Shown here: positions 47,485-58,359 of the stretch, one piece after another
How positions within the stretch are numbered: the first letter of the stretch is position 1
How the letters are laid out: every line of letters starts with the position of its first letter
Assembly (NCBI RefSeq): GCF_020085105.1
Contig: NC_058042.1
Coordinates: 13,081,001-13,145,000 of the forward strand
Source: Siniperca chuatsi
Lineage: Eukaryota; Chordata; Actinopteri; Centrarchiformes; Sinipercidae
Reading direction: 5' to 3'
DNA: 64,000 nucleotides
Made by a program: the position numbers and the translations under genes
Notes under the pieces: generated by a model
What the model saw: the letters and a program-made list of their open reading frames with translations, nothing else
The model's database searches: none
What the model was told of the DNA's origin: nothing

Positions 47485-48738
47485 GCAAATGTCAATTTGT
47501 TTTTAGTTTTATTTTTTCAAAGAAAAGAAATCGCGCTGCCACTGCTCATGGCAGCTTCATTTGTACAGTAAATGTGCATTCAATGCAATGTATTGATAAA
47601 TCTGAAAAAAGATTGATTGCACTTCAACACACTAAATTTCTGAGCACTTAATTATGAATTTATCACAACTGAATTGTGTAAACTTTGTTTGAAATGTTGT
47701 TCAGCGAAATGAAAATCATCATTTTGTGGCTTTGATTAAAGTAAAACTATTTCAAGGGATTCCACACTTAATCTTCCAGTTCCAGGCTGCTTTTATTTAT
47801 ACATTTAATATTGTGTCTCCTTCTGTTTAAACAGAATTATTTTTAAACAGTGTTCAATATACAACCAGGGGGGCTGTGCGTAAAACAAAAATGACTCAAC
47901 ATGGGAATGTTTTTGTTACTTGTTAAAAGTGTGAAAGTTTAAAAACAACTTGTCAGTCGTCACTTCTTCAGTGTCTGTCGTCTCTGCTTTCCAAAACCGA
48001 CAAGAGCAACAGTGAAAGTGATGGGCACACAGGCAGAAAATGAATAGAATAAAATGGTGAAATGAAAGTTTGAATCAGAAACAGCAAATCACTCCCTCAG
48101 CTTTCCTTGTGGTTACAAAATTACTAAGCAGCACAGTGCATGATGACTTCAAGCAGCACTACTATTTGCATACAACTATTGTTGAGAGCATCATGGTCCT
48201 ATTCAGCAATTACAGCCACTGTATTATATTTAAAGGACTTTTAGACATTTCCGTTTTTTAGCGTGAAACTAACTTTAAACTCAGCACAGTTTTCTGAATG
48301 ATTTTGGGTGGGTAGATGCATCACTGAGGCACTGCTCAGAAGAGCATGATGACTCTTCACTACTTAATGGTGCTCATGGGATAGCGACTGTCATTCTGCA
48401 GCGAACAGAACCATGATGAGTTTTTCCTCATGTCTTATTAGCTTGAATGGACAAAAAATGTCATAATGCAAAATACTAGTGGAAGGTTCTGGGATATGTT
48501 TTGTAACTTCTCCAAATAAGAGTCATTACTGTCATAATAGTAATCTTTTACTCATTGGGACACGAGATCTATACATAAAAATCTTCTTTTACTCTCGCTC
48601 ATGAAAATGTTAACCAGCTGCAGTGTCATCTTTGCAGGTCAACACATTTATGTAATCGGCCTATAAGCTATTAAACTATCTGTAAAGGGAATGAAAATCT
48701 TTTTTGCATAAAAACACTTAAGCATGTAATAGTCTCAC

Positions 48739-48913
48739 AGTCTCTCCAGTGGCGCTGTGCACAGCATCCATGGGTGAACATGTTTCATGCTCCTTCAGCC
48801 ACATCATGCTGCACATTTTCAACCTGTCAGCTTCCATGAGCTTCCTCTCCACCAGGGACACTGTTGCCTCTGAAAGCAAGAAGCCATACTGGAGGATCTT
48901 CAGGACATGTGCT
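48739..48913 (-). other. Unidentified exon-like segment
   Basis: On the minus strand an acceptor-like GATGCACAG precedes 48913 and a donor-like GTGAGA follows 48739. The 175 nt between stay open as 58 codons, reading AHVLKILQYGFLLSEATVSL... then MWLKEHETCSPMDAVHSATG. The composition is protein-like and richer in GC than its surroundings, but I do not recognise it and found no partner exon. It could be an exon of an unknown gene, a relic of a lost gene or chance. Confidence 0.3.
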
Positions 48914-51094
48914 CTGTGCATCAAACAAGGAAACTACTCAGCTAAAGTTAAACCAGTTCGAATTCAGAAAACATACGTAAATTGGCTTTTTAAAATTAAA
49001 TCTTTGCAGGAAAACATTGGATTACATTGGCATGGATGGCCTCATTCTTAACCTGCAGCAAAATGCAATTTCCCCTCTGGCAAGAGATGTATTTAAAATA
49101 TCTGAAGGAGAATTAGAAAATGTGTCAAAGATAACGTCATTACTACTTTCTATAATTGACTTCTTTAATAGACCAACATGTCTCTGCCAATTTAAACCAC
49201 CCTTAGTGGTACGCATACTATCTTGACTATACAGTCAACTATACTCACTGCATCTGATTGCATTTGATTCATTGAAATTATCTTATATATTTTTGATCAC
49301 TTTGAACTACTTGTACATGGTTCTGGTGTCCTGCTACATTGTGAAAAAACAATATAACATAAATGAGCTTATGACTCTGAAACACTGCAAAGCGTGTTTG
49401 CTGACTGTGTGTATGTGCGTGTGTGTGTGTATGTCTTCCCACCCCCTCGCTTCAAGTGATCCTTGCTCTTTTGAGATGTTTTTGTCCTATGTGAAGCTCC
49501 ACAGCTGAATGGGCTGTGGTTGGGTGAGGTGAGTTCAGTTGACCTCGGGGTCACGCGGAGACAATGGTGACCGGGTTTCTGTAGGAAGAACAAAACAGAG
49601 GCCCCCATGCTCATGCCCCCTGTAGGCCATTTTAGAAAAAAGGGGAAGAAGTGGTGCTGCATCAGAGGGGATGTTTTGGATCTCAAGTACAGGCTTGAAT
49701 ATCACAAGTGCTACCAGCATGGTGTTTTAAGTTGCCCATTTTATCTACGGAGTCTTTTCTCTGCTCAGTTTTATAGTGCAGAAATGATGATTATAGTGAG
49801 AAAATGATTTCAGGCCTGTATGTGCTGTTGTATTGTCCACATGTATGACAGCTTTCCCTTTATCTTTATCCCAGATAATATAAACTATCATATGGAAAGT
49901 GTCCTAAAATGCTTTTGCAACTGACACCTGCTCGGATCCCAGCGCATAGATCTTTAACTATCATATGTGTGCAGAGAGCATAGAGCTTGAAGAGGAGGGG
50001 AGAGGTCTAATAAGGAGAGCAGTAAGCTTTTATCTGACCCCATGGGACGATGTGAAGTCTACAACCTCCCTGCGTCCACCCACCCCCCACTTCACTTCCA
50101 TATGCAGAGGAACTAGCCCCACCACTGGCTTTGTGTGGGGGGTTGGGGGTCATGACTGAGCGCTCACACTCCCACAGTGTGCCCAGAGAAGTGGTGAAGA
50201 GCAGATATTGGGGTATTAGGAAAAGTTTTCTATTTGCTGGTCAGTTGGGGGAGAGAGCATTAAAGCTCAAATCAAACATTCCTTTTGTTAAAGTGGACAC
50301 CATCCCTGCCCGAGTACTTTCCAACCAAGTGTAATTTACAGCAGCATGCAGAAAAGAGAGATATCACAGTTAAATAATTAAAAATGTTAAACCTACCAAT
50401 CAACTGTTTGGAATACATACTTCCCATCTCCTCTCTGAAACTCAGTGGATTGCACAAAGCTATTTTTTTAAACAACAGAAACTCCAGAAATGGAGAAGTT
50501 GTGGTTAGTGCTTCCTCTTACAGTTGAAAAGCAATCGTATCACTGTAGTACAGTATTTAGTTTCCTAGTTCCCTCTGCTGGCCAGCTACCATAATGTATC
50601 CCATTCAGATGTTTGTGACAATTCACTGGATATCACAGTTGATAAAAAAAACACCCACTGGAGGTCAGCAGCAGATCGTACGCTCTTCAAAAGATAAGGG
50701 ATTTTCAGCATCTGCCCTGCAGCAACTCAAATTTGTGTGACTTCTCAACACCACATGTTAGTTACCAATAACAATGAGTTGTTGTAATTCCAAAACTTTG
50801 TATTGAAAGGTAAAAAGCCCTCTCTGCATTTCATCAAGCCTCCATTATACTCTTAACTACCAGAGGGTTACGTTTAATGGGGGGAAAGGTGGTAATTCAT
50901 TTCGTTGAAGGGATCATCCCTTGTTTCTTTGTTATTAAACTCCAGTGAAAATGTACTGGGTGCTCTTGAATTCACTTCTTTTATAATTTGTTTAACTGTA
51001 TTTACATGTTTGTGTTGTGAACAAAAACATCACTGGAAGGATTTTTTTTTAACTTGTTCTTAAAGCAACAGGGGGGAACTAACACCAATAGCCT

Positions 51095-51530
51095 CAGGGG
51101 TGGAAGAAGTACACAAAACCTTTACTGAAGTAAAAGTACTAATACAACAATGCTTAAAATGAATACATTGGATATTTTTGACTTCTTTGGGCTTCGAACA
51201 ATTATTTTAATGAAACCATGTGAGAAGTTTTGAGGGGAAATGCCTCTTTGGTGGAACAACTCATACACATCTGAAACACGAGAAGTTAAGGGATTTTGAG
51301 TTGTATTTTATAAGCTTATCGAGTGTCTTAATGTAAAATCTGTATTTGAAAAGTAACTATGGCTGTCAGTTAAATGTAGTGGAATAAAAAGTACAATATT
51401 TCCTCTGAAATGTAGTGAAGTAAAAGTTTAAAGTAGCATAAAATTGAACTACTCAAGTAAAGTACAAGTACCTCAAAAGTGTACTTAATTACAGTAGTTG
51501 AGTAAATCTTCTTTATACCATTTCCACCTA
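51095..51530. repeat. hAT-type MITE of the AAGTA/TACTT family
   Basis: Starts CAGGGGTGGAAGAAGTACAC and ends near ACCATTTCCACCT, with several AAGTAAAAGTA and CAAGTACCTC blocks inside. I see no clear target duplication. Confidence 0.65.
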
Positions 51531-53599
51531 AAAATTGTGCAAAAATAAAGGTGAGTGAAATGTGCTATTTCACTTATACATTTTATTAATTTTAAGTTAA
51601 AAGAAATCGACCTAAATCATGTCAACTGGTAATATGATATTTAAGATTTTTGTTTTGTAATGAACAACTGTAACTCTTTTTGATCAAAGTGCAAATTCAA
51701 AATCCTGGTCACCCCCATCATCAACATATAAGAAAACACAAAACACAGGGAGCTTGTATATTCAACATAGTGCACAAAAATGTCAATGTGCACAAAGGCA
51801 TTGTAATTTCTATTAAAAGCAGAAAAGTCCATTTTGCAGATTGCAGCAAGCATCTGAAACATGTATTGGAGGCTTGTATCGACCTATGCTTTGCTCACTG
51901 TAAAGTATTTGAACAATTCTTTGATTTCTCATATTCAAATGAATCTTCTGTGAAAGTGCTCAGAGAGATTTTAATTTGAACTAGTTGCAGAAAAAGTGTG
52001 GAGTGTGGAGAGTCAGGGCCCTACATCCTGTCTGAGGGCCCTGAATTTGTTACAGTACTCGGCTGCCCTTCTGTTGTGGTTTGATGGGCTTATGCTTTTG
52101 GTTGTAATGTCTCCACGACATCCAACCATTTGTGTTAAATCTGAGAGAGCAGCACAAGCGAAAGCGAGAAAGCGAGAGCAGGGCAAGAGCACATTGTGAG
52201 CTCTCAGTGGGCATGAAATGTTAAAAATATTTTGGTTTATTTCAGAGTGGAACTCCGAAACACAAAATCAGAAAAGGCAGTCATAATTCTAAATATAGTA
52301 ATATATAATATGTTTTAGGCTAATTACCACAATTTTTCACATTGCACAAACCAAATATCTGTAGTTTTAATGGGGTTATTTTAAGAGAAGTACAGGTGTA
52401 TTTGGACTATTTTGAGACTAATTATATATAAGGACTAATGTTAAAATTTGTTTTACTAACTTAAAACAATTGTTTAAATTTGTTTTAAAAACTTCATCTG
52501 TTTCATTTTTATATTTTGCTTATTTGGTCTGTAGATTATTATTATTATTTCAGTTGCAAATGTTGTTTTAAATCAATTTTTGTAAAACCTTATTGACAAT
52601 TGTTGTTGAATTCCTGTTTACTCAAATTAAGCTAATTTAACCTCGCCCAAAAACAGATAACCAACCCAAAACTCGTTGTTGTTTCCCTATAAATCATTTT
52701 TAAATAACAGTAAACAACTTTTCAAAAGCTAGAGAATCAACTGTAATCTGACATCACCGTTAGCCTATTTTGTTATAATGAACTGAATAATGTTTCTTTG
52801 AACATTTTGGCCTTTTCAAAGACGTAAAACAAGGAAATGTTTATTTTCCCTGGAAAAAGAACAACACTTTTGATAGACCTTTATCCTCCTGTTCACAACC
52901 AACAAACTCTGGGTTTTTGATGGGTGGAGGGAAGGAATTTACTGATTTTTTGTACTCGTTTTTTTATATAAACATTTTAAGTTATATTAGTTGAGCAAAC
53001 TCAAAATATACAAGAGTATAATTGACCAATTGTTTTGTCATTGTATCTTTAAAGGTGGCCTGAATTACACTGTAAAACTTCAGAATATAATATATAATAT
53101 AAGAATATAAAAAATATCCATTTTCCTTTTTTAAAAATTAAACAAATGTATATATATATGAGCTACAGGTCGATACATGTGAAAATAACACACTATAGGC
53201 TGATTTTAATGCGTTGTGGAGCAGCAACAGGTTAATTAGTCGTTTTATTTTTGCGGTTAAACGAGGATAGAGGGCACCTAAAGTATAACATGTGGTCAAT
53301 ATAAAATAGTTTTACTGCTCAGCCATTACTCTGACGAAAATAAAAACGGAGCCCATGGTTTAAGATGATTTATCTTTCATTACAATGCAAAACTTTAATG
53401 GCCATTAAACTGTATGACTAAGCAGGCTGTTTTACGTTATGCATGCATATCATTTTTTTATATTCAAGGGTGCTGAAAACCGCAGAGATCTGTCTGTTTC
53501 CCTCTCCTTCCTTGGGAGAGGTGGAGGCTGTTTGGTTGAAGATGTGGGTCGGAAGTAGGCTACCGTAGTTTATGTATGCTAATAGGGAGAGTTGGGGGT

Positions 53600-53880
53600 T
53601 GTAGCTAGATATTTACGTTCAGTGGGAGCCGCCCTTCATTCACCCACATGGTTACCAACTGGTCGCCTTCGCGCCACTTTCCTAACCCCGAAATCAGTAT
53701 TATTCAGCTTATCTGGGCTATAAATTGACTCACGATCGGCTCGGATTTCACTTAATGTTTCGTTTTTGTCCGCCGGTAGAAAAGTTTTCGCATTAGTCGC
53801 GTATTTATTTCTTTTTTGTCGGTAAGAGACTACACGGCAGCCCAAGCAAGTGAGCGAAGATGGTGGATTTCGGCTGGTGA
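53600..53880 (+). promoter_or_regulatory. mir17hg: Likely promoter and first exon of the miR-17-92 host transcript
   Basis: GC content and CpG rise sharply here. TTCGCGCC at 53668-53675 is a close match to an E2F site. Near 53860 the sequence runs into a strong splice donor (GGCTG/GTGAGT at 53877/53878). The matching acceptor is TTTATTTTCAG ending at 55320. Joining the two gives only a five-codon reading frame from the ATG at 53861, so the transcript looks non-coding, as the mammalian host gene is thought to be. The transcription start is not determined. Confidence 0.55.
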
Positions 53881-55320
53881 GTGTCTACCGAGCGCATGTT
53901 TATCGGCAAGGAAGTCGGGTTTTGGGTTATTTTTTAATCTCTGTTTTGGTTAATGAAATCCCCAAAGGTGTGTTTTACGCCAGTTTTATGTGTCTTAATA
54001 TCATGTTGGTGGGGACATCCAAACATTAACACATAAATGATAATGCTGGCGATGAAAACAGTGTAACGTGAGGCGCATGGCAGCCCCCTCTGCTCCACCA
54101 TTGAGGGAATGAGGGAGATTTGAAAAGCTTTCCGGAGCTTTCTCCGCTGCGCTTTAGCAACTGTTGAAAAAAAAATCTGGCCTCCCGATAACAAACCCCG
54201 AGTTTGTATAAACATGCTAGTCCCACTATTTGAAAAGTAAGTTTGTAAATCTGGTCAATTTGTTGCTCAGTCTCGAGTGCAGTGGTGTGTGAGTTAAAGT
54301 GCCCCCCAGAACAAAGCAGCAGCACATGGGGCAGTTTTAGGCCGCGCGTTTTAGCTTAGCTAGCTTAGCCTAGCTGCTTAAACTTAGTTGTTCTGCGGGG
54401 TAAACACAAACATAACATTATTAAGGCGGGCACCACAGTGAGATAAAGATAAGAGTAGGTAAATATTCATCTGGACAGATGCACCGTTGGTGTATTTTCA
54501 AACGTGTGCTCGTTTGTTGTTGGCTAACGGCTAATCAGTGTCGTCAAACTCAATTTTATTAGTAGCTTGCGAACCAGATAAAAGAGGCAACTGTTTATTT
54601 ATTTTTATTTTTTTAAAACTGAAAACACCGTGGCTGCTCCTGTGCCATCCCCAGTAGTGGTAGTTAGGGTAACTGTAGTAACGTTAATACGGTTTGCCAT
54701 GTTTTCATCAAGCTAACACCAGCTCGCAGCAGCTAAGCTACCTGCTCAGCCAGCGCACGGCTGCGGTCTGCTGCTAGCCTCTGTTCCTACATGGACGGTA
54801 GCCTTGTTTTCTAGGAAGTCCGAAACCGCCAGCCACGGCATTTCCTTTTTTAAATAAACAACACGCAATTGCAAATTTCAGAGTGCAGTAACGTGACTAC
54901 GTTGGCGTTTAGCTTGATTTGGTTTAAAGTCATTTATGCTAAGGTTGGCGCACTTCGAGGCGCCATGTTAAAGACGGTGGGGGAGGGGTGAACAACACGG
55001 TTCCCTGCGCACGCGCGCCCGTGTCGCAGGGAACGCGGGCCGCAGGCTGTGCTGCTCATTCATGTTTTTTGAGACCTCGTGCTGCTGCAATAAATCATAA
55101 CATCTTGTGTCACAACTTACTCGTGTAATTATCGGTTAACCAGTGATAATGATGCCCATTTCTGATGATGGGATGTGCGAATTCCACGTGTTTTTGGATA
55201 TTTAATTACAAGGAATTGGTCACACGTGCGCACACTAACCTGCCTTTAACTTGTTGCAATGCCGAAAAGTCGTATTCATTGTCTAAATATGTTACCACGT
55301 GTTTTTTCTTTTATTTTCAG
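53881..55320 (+). other. Inferred intron 1 of the miR-17-92 host transcript
   Basis: CpG-containing non-coding sequence running from the donor at about 53878 to the acceptor at 55319-55320. No coding gene seen. Its last 140 bp contain three CACGTG E-boxes. Confidence 0.45.
55185..55301. promoter_or_regulatory. Cluster of three canonical CACGTG E-boxes
   Basis: CACGTG occurs at 55185-55190, 55223-55228 and 55296-55301, 126-242 bp upstream of mature miR-17. This is the preferred site of MYC/MAX, USF and MITF-type bHLH factors. MYC activation of miR-17-92 through an E-box in the host gene is established in mammals; use of these three is inferred. Confidence 0.6.
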
Positions 55321-55410
55321 ATCAACCATGAAGTGCAGAACTCCAAACAATTGCAACATGGAGCGGTGTGACCATCTATCCCATGGTGCTGGACGGCAGC
55401 GAAGCTGTAA

Positions 55411-55500
55411 CTGGTCTGTGTATTGTCAAAGTGCTTACAGTGCAGGTAGTACTATGTAATACCTACTGCAGTGGAGGCACTTACAGCAATACCCTGACAC
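55411..55500 (+). ncRNA. mir17: miR-17 precursor
   Basis: The 5' mature arm at 55427-55449 begins CAAAGTGC (seed AAAGUGC) and, by memory, is identical to human miR-17-5p over all 23 nt. The 3' arm at 55465-55486 (starting ACTGCAGTG) pairs with it across a short loop. First hairpin of six; the inferred host acceptor lies about 106 bp before it. Confidence 0.97.
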
Positions 55501-55544
55501 TGATGTGCAGATTCATTGATGTGTTCATGTCATTTGAAGTACTG

Positions 55545-55626
55545 TCTTTGTGCTAAGGTGCATCTAGTGCAGATAGTGAAATAGACTAGCACCTACTGCC
55601 CTAAGTGCTCCTTCTGGCATAAGGGG
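55545..55626 (+). ncRNA. mir18a: miR-18a precursor
   Basis: The 5' mature arm at 55554-55576 starts TAAGGTGCATC (seed AAGGUGC) and matches human miR-18a-5p in full by memory. The 3' arm at 55595-55617 (ACTGCCCTAAGTGCTCC) pairs with it. Confidence 0.97.
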
Positions 55627-55680
55627 CTGTGATATGCACCACCAGACCATTTTTAATTTCTAATTGGGCTCAAATATCTT

Positions 55681-55762
55681 GCAGTTCTCTGCTAGTTTTG
55701 CATAGTTGCACTACAAGAATAGATGAGTTGTGCAAATCTATGCAAAACTGATGGTGGCCTGC
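55681..55762 (+). ncRNA. mir19a: miR-19a precursor
   Basis: The 3' mature arm at 55729-55751 starts TGTGCAAATCTATGC (seed GUGCAAA). The 5' arm at 55694-55715 starts AGTTTTGCATAG. The GCAG...CTGC ends pair as in the vertebrate hairpin. Confidence 0.97.
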
Positions 55763-55902
55763 TTGCTCTCCACCTGTTTAGATTTTGGTTTTGGGGGTGT
55801 CACATCAAACACAATCTGATTGCATTATACATCTGTAAATAACTCTTTAAAAAACAAAAAAAAAAAACGGGAAAATTTGCAAGTTCTCATCCAATGACTC
55901 AG

Positions 55903-55984
55903 TTTCAGCAGTACTAAAGTGCTTATAGTGCAGGTAGTGTTTTCTCCTATCTACTGCAATGTAAGCACTTGAAGTACTTCTAAC
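55903..55984 (+). ncRNA. mir20a: miR-20a precursor
   Basis: The 5' mature arm at 55915-55937 starts TAAAGTGCTTATAG, sharing the AAAGUGC seed with miR-17. The 3' arm at 55953-55974 starts ACTGCAATG. The flanking CAGTAC/GTAC stem pairs. Confidence 0.96.
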
Positions 55985-56042
55985 TGCATCTTTCTGAAAA
56001 TCAGGTGTTTTTCAATAATCATCGAAGATTCATCTGTTAATC

Positions 56043-56127
56043 GTCACTCGGTCAGTTTTGCTGGTTTGCATTCAGCTTTAACTAATGTTCGCTGTGCAAA
56101 TCCATGCAAAACTGACTAGGTTGATGA
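56043..56127 (+). ncRNA. mir19b: miR-19b precursor
   Basis: The 3' mature arm at 56093-56115 starts TGTGCAAATCCATGC. The 5' arm at 56054-56076 starts AGTTTTGCTGG. Both are characteristic of miR-19b. Confidence 0.96.
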
Positions 56128-56242
56128 ACTATACTCTGCCAAGTTGGATTGCTTTTCATCAAGAATGTTTTTGTTTTTTACTGCATGGTAGGTATTTGCA
56201 CATACTTGGATGTGTATGAAGGTCTGGATACTGGAGATGGCC

Positions 56243-56325
56243 CTTCCTGTGCAGGTGGGGATTAGTAGCAATGCTGTGTACCTGGAGGTATTGCACTTGT
56301 CCCGGCCTGTGTAGGAACGAGGAGA
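56243..56325 (+). ncRNA. mir92a: miR-92a precursor
   Basis: The 3' mature arm at 56289-56310 starts TATTGCACTTGTCC (seed AUUGCAC) and matches miR-92a-3p in full by memory. The 5' arm at 56253-56275 starts AGGTGGGGATTAG. The outer CCTGTGCAGG/CCTGTGTAGG arms pair. Last member of the cluster. Confidence 0.97.
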
Positions 56326-57519
56326 TGGAGCCGACCTGAATCATGACCCCAGTGTTTATCAGAAAACTGCTGCACTCAACTCCATATTGTGTAATGTTTT
56401 AGTCAGTTTGGTCTGTATGAAATGCATATGATTTACTGATGGAGATGTTTGGATTGGTTAATTGTAATGTTGCTTGAAATATATAAAAAACTTTTTTTAA
56501 TTTTTCCTCTGAATGCTTTATTATGTAGATCTAACAATTAATGGGTTGCAGAGTTTAAGGTAGTTTTGTTGGTAAACACATGTCAGTTGGATTTTAATTG
56601 GAAACTTCTGAAAAGGTTTTAAATCATGGTATTTCATTTTGTAATGCCACCTTTTTTTTTAATAAGAAACTGTTTGGAACAAGTGTAAAAACTGCACAAT
56701 ATCATGACGACATGTTTTGGTCAACAACTCTTGCAGACAATAACTTCTGATTTGCTCCACACTTTCTGCAATCTTATTCAAGAATTTACTAATATTATTC
56801 TGACCACCGCTGCCACCATATTAAATGAATCATGTTGCCCAGCATCTTATAATCTTGAAATATCACATTGAGTTTGCGGCACTGGTGCAGTCTGCAAGGA
56901 TCCCCAGGTAGACATGTTGGCTCACAGCCCTGAGTGACAGCTTCATCACAGTCCACAATCAAGAGCAGCACTGGTTATAGAGCAGGAGCAAATGACTAGA
57001 ATAGTAAGGTGTTCATTTTGCATATTAAGACTTGCATGCCAAATGTTGGAAAAATTATGAAGTGACCTTAAATCACTTACAATACCCAAAATGTGTCTTT
57101 TAAATTTGGTATTGATGTCGTTTTTTTCTGGTTAGAAATCGTTATGTGGACCACAAGTTACAAGCAGATGTATAACCAGATCCTGCATTTATTTAAATCT
57201 TAAAGCAAAATCTTAAAATTGGTTGGGATTTAATGAGGGGAAAACATTAATTTCACATTGAAAACGACCCTTAAATTTGTAACTTTTTAGTTTCCAATTT
57301 CATGTAAAATGAAATGATAGCCATTAAAACGCAACACCTTATTTTTCGGTTTAAGTATACTAAGTAATGGCAGTAATTAAAGAATATAACTGAATATGTA
57401 ACTTTACAAAAAGAAATACTTTTCAAATTGAGTACTATTTAGTGTTATCAGATAGGTGTCAATTTACATTGGCTGAATTCTGCATAAGGACAATAAAAAT
57501 CCTAAACTACGCATGCCTG

Positions 57520-57860
57520 GGGCTGCACAATTAACCAAATTAATACCGAAATCGCAGTACGTCCAAGTTCAATATCCTAATGCAGAACCTGCAATTTTTT
57601 GATAAAGGTAAAATGTGACAAAACAGCATTATATTACAGAAGTATAGTAATGCTGCAGAGATGCCTTGGCCTACACATCTTGTTCTCCAGATTTAAGAAA
57701 ACGTGTGTGTTTCGTACACACCCCAACAAATGTCACACCATCCTGATTTTAATGAAAATTGTGATGCAAAAATGACCATTTCCACAAATCATGAATCACA
57801 TGGCAATGGTAGTGTCTAAATAATCGCACTATGATTTTTTTTAACCATATCGTGCAGCCC
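57520..57860. repeat. MITE with GGGCTGCAC/GTGCAGCCC inverted ends
   Basis: Starts GGGCTGCACAATTAACCAAA and ends ACCATATCGTGCAGCCC. Inner CGCAGTACG and ATAATCGCACTATG-type blocks are typical of this fish family. No clear target duplication seen. Confidence 0.75.
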
Positions 57861-58030
57861 AATAATGCCTTCGTGAATACCTTAAAAATCCACGATAGTA
57901 CCCCTAATTTGGGCAAATTTTAATGAAAAATGATCAAACATTTGTTTTCAGATTTACTTCGTCTCTGTAGCCTGCATAGTATTTAACTGTCCATAAACAA
58001 AAATCGTCTTAAAGTGAGGTTGCAGCCTGT

Positions 58031-58044
58031 CCACTAGATGGCGC
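58031..58044 (+). promoter_or_regulatory. Match to the CTCF core motif
   Basis: CCACTAGATGGCGC fits the consensus CCASYAGRKGGCRS at every position. It lies 1.7 kb after miR-92a and 316 bp before the gpc5 start codon. Binding is inferred from sequence only. Confidence 0.5.
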
Positions 58045-58359
58045 TGCCAGGCTGCAGCTGCAGATCCAGCCGCTCAGTGCAGGTAACGTTACGGTACCGC
58101 CTCTGCTTTCGGTCCAACCAACTTGGACAACATGCCGCTTTCAAACAGAGTAGTCACACCGCAGCAACTTTCTCTCTGGATTTAAATGATTATCTGAAGC
58201 GTTTCCTCGACACAAACACAAACGCCGCATGTTCGACGCTGAATCCTGAAACCTGAAATGTGGACGGGACTCACCTGAGCGTACTATAGGTTCAACAGAA
58301 ACCATAACTTTCAAACAGGCTTCTATTTTGGGGGAGTATTATCCCGGGATTTTATTAAA

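Larger units (their letters stand above)
46491..53599. other. Intergenic region ephrin-B to miR-17-92
   Basis: Begins with the ephrin-B 3' UTR. No recognised gene, but it carries MITEs at 46826-47484 and 51095-51530 and an unidentified exon-like minus-strand segment at 48739-48913. 52200-53200 is AT-rich and appears featureless. Confidence 0.45.
56326..58359. other. Spacer between miR-17-92 and gpc5
   Basis: No coding gene. Holds the presumed 3' end of the host transcript, a MITE at 57520-57860, a CTCF-core match at 58031-58044, and the gpc5 promoter and 5' UTR next to 58360. A 72-codon frame at 58038-58256 lies in this 5' flank and has no recognisable homology. Confidence 0.5.

Noticed and set aside
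49369-49720. Overlapping 105- and 61-codon minus-strand open frames
   Set aside because: Contain translated TG repeat and no recognised domain or splice support.
53861-53880. Small peptide from the ATG in the host-transcript first exon (MVDFG)
   Set aside because: The frame closes after five or six codons, spliced or not. No evidence that it is translated.
55165-55556. Short open frames over the miR-17 region
   Set aside because: They run through the hairpin arms, whose conservation is explained by the microRNAs rather than by a peptide.
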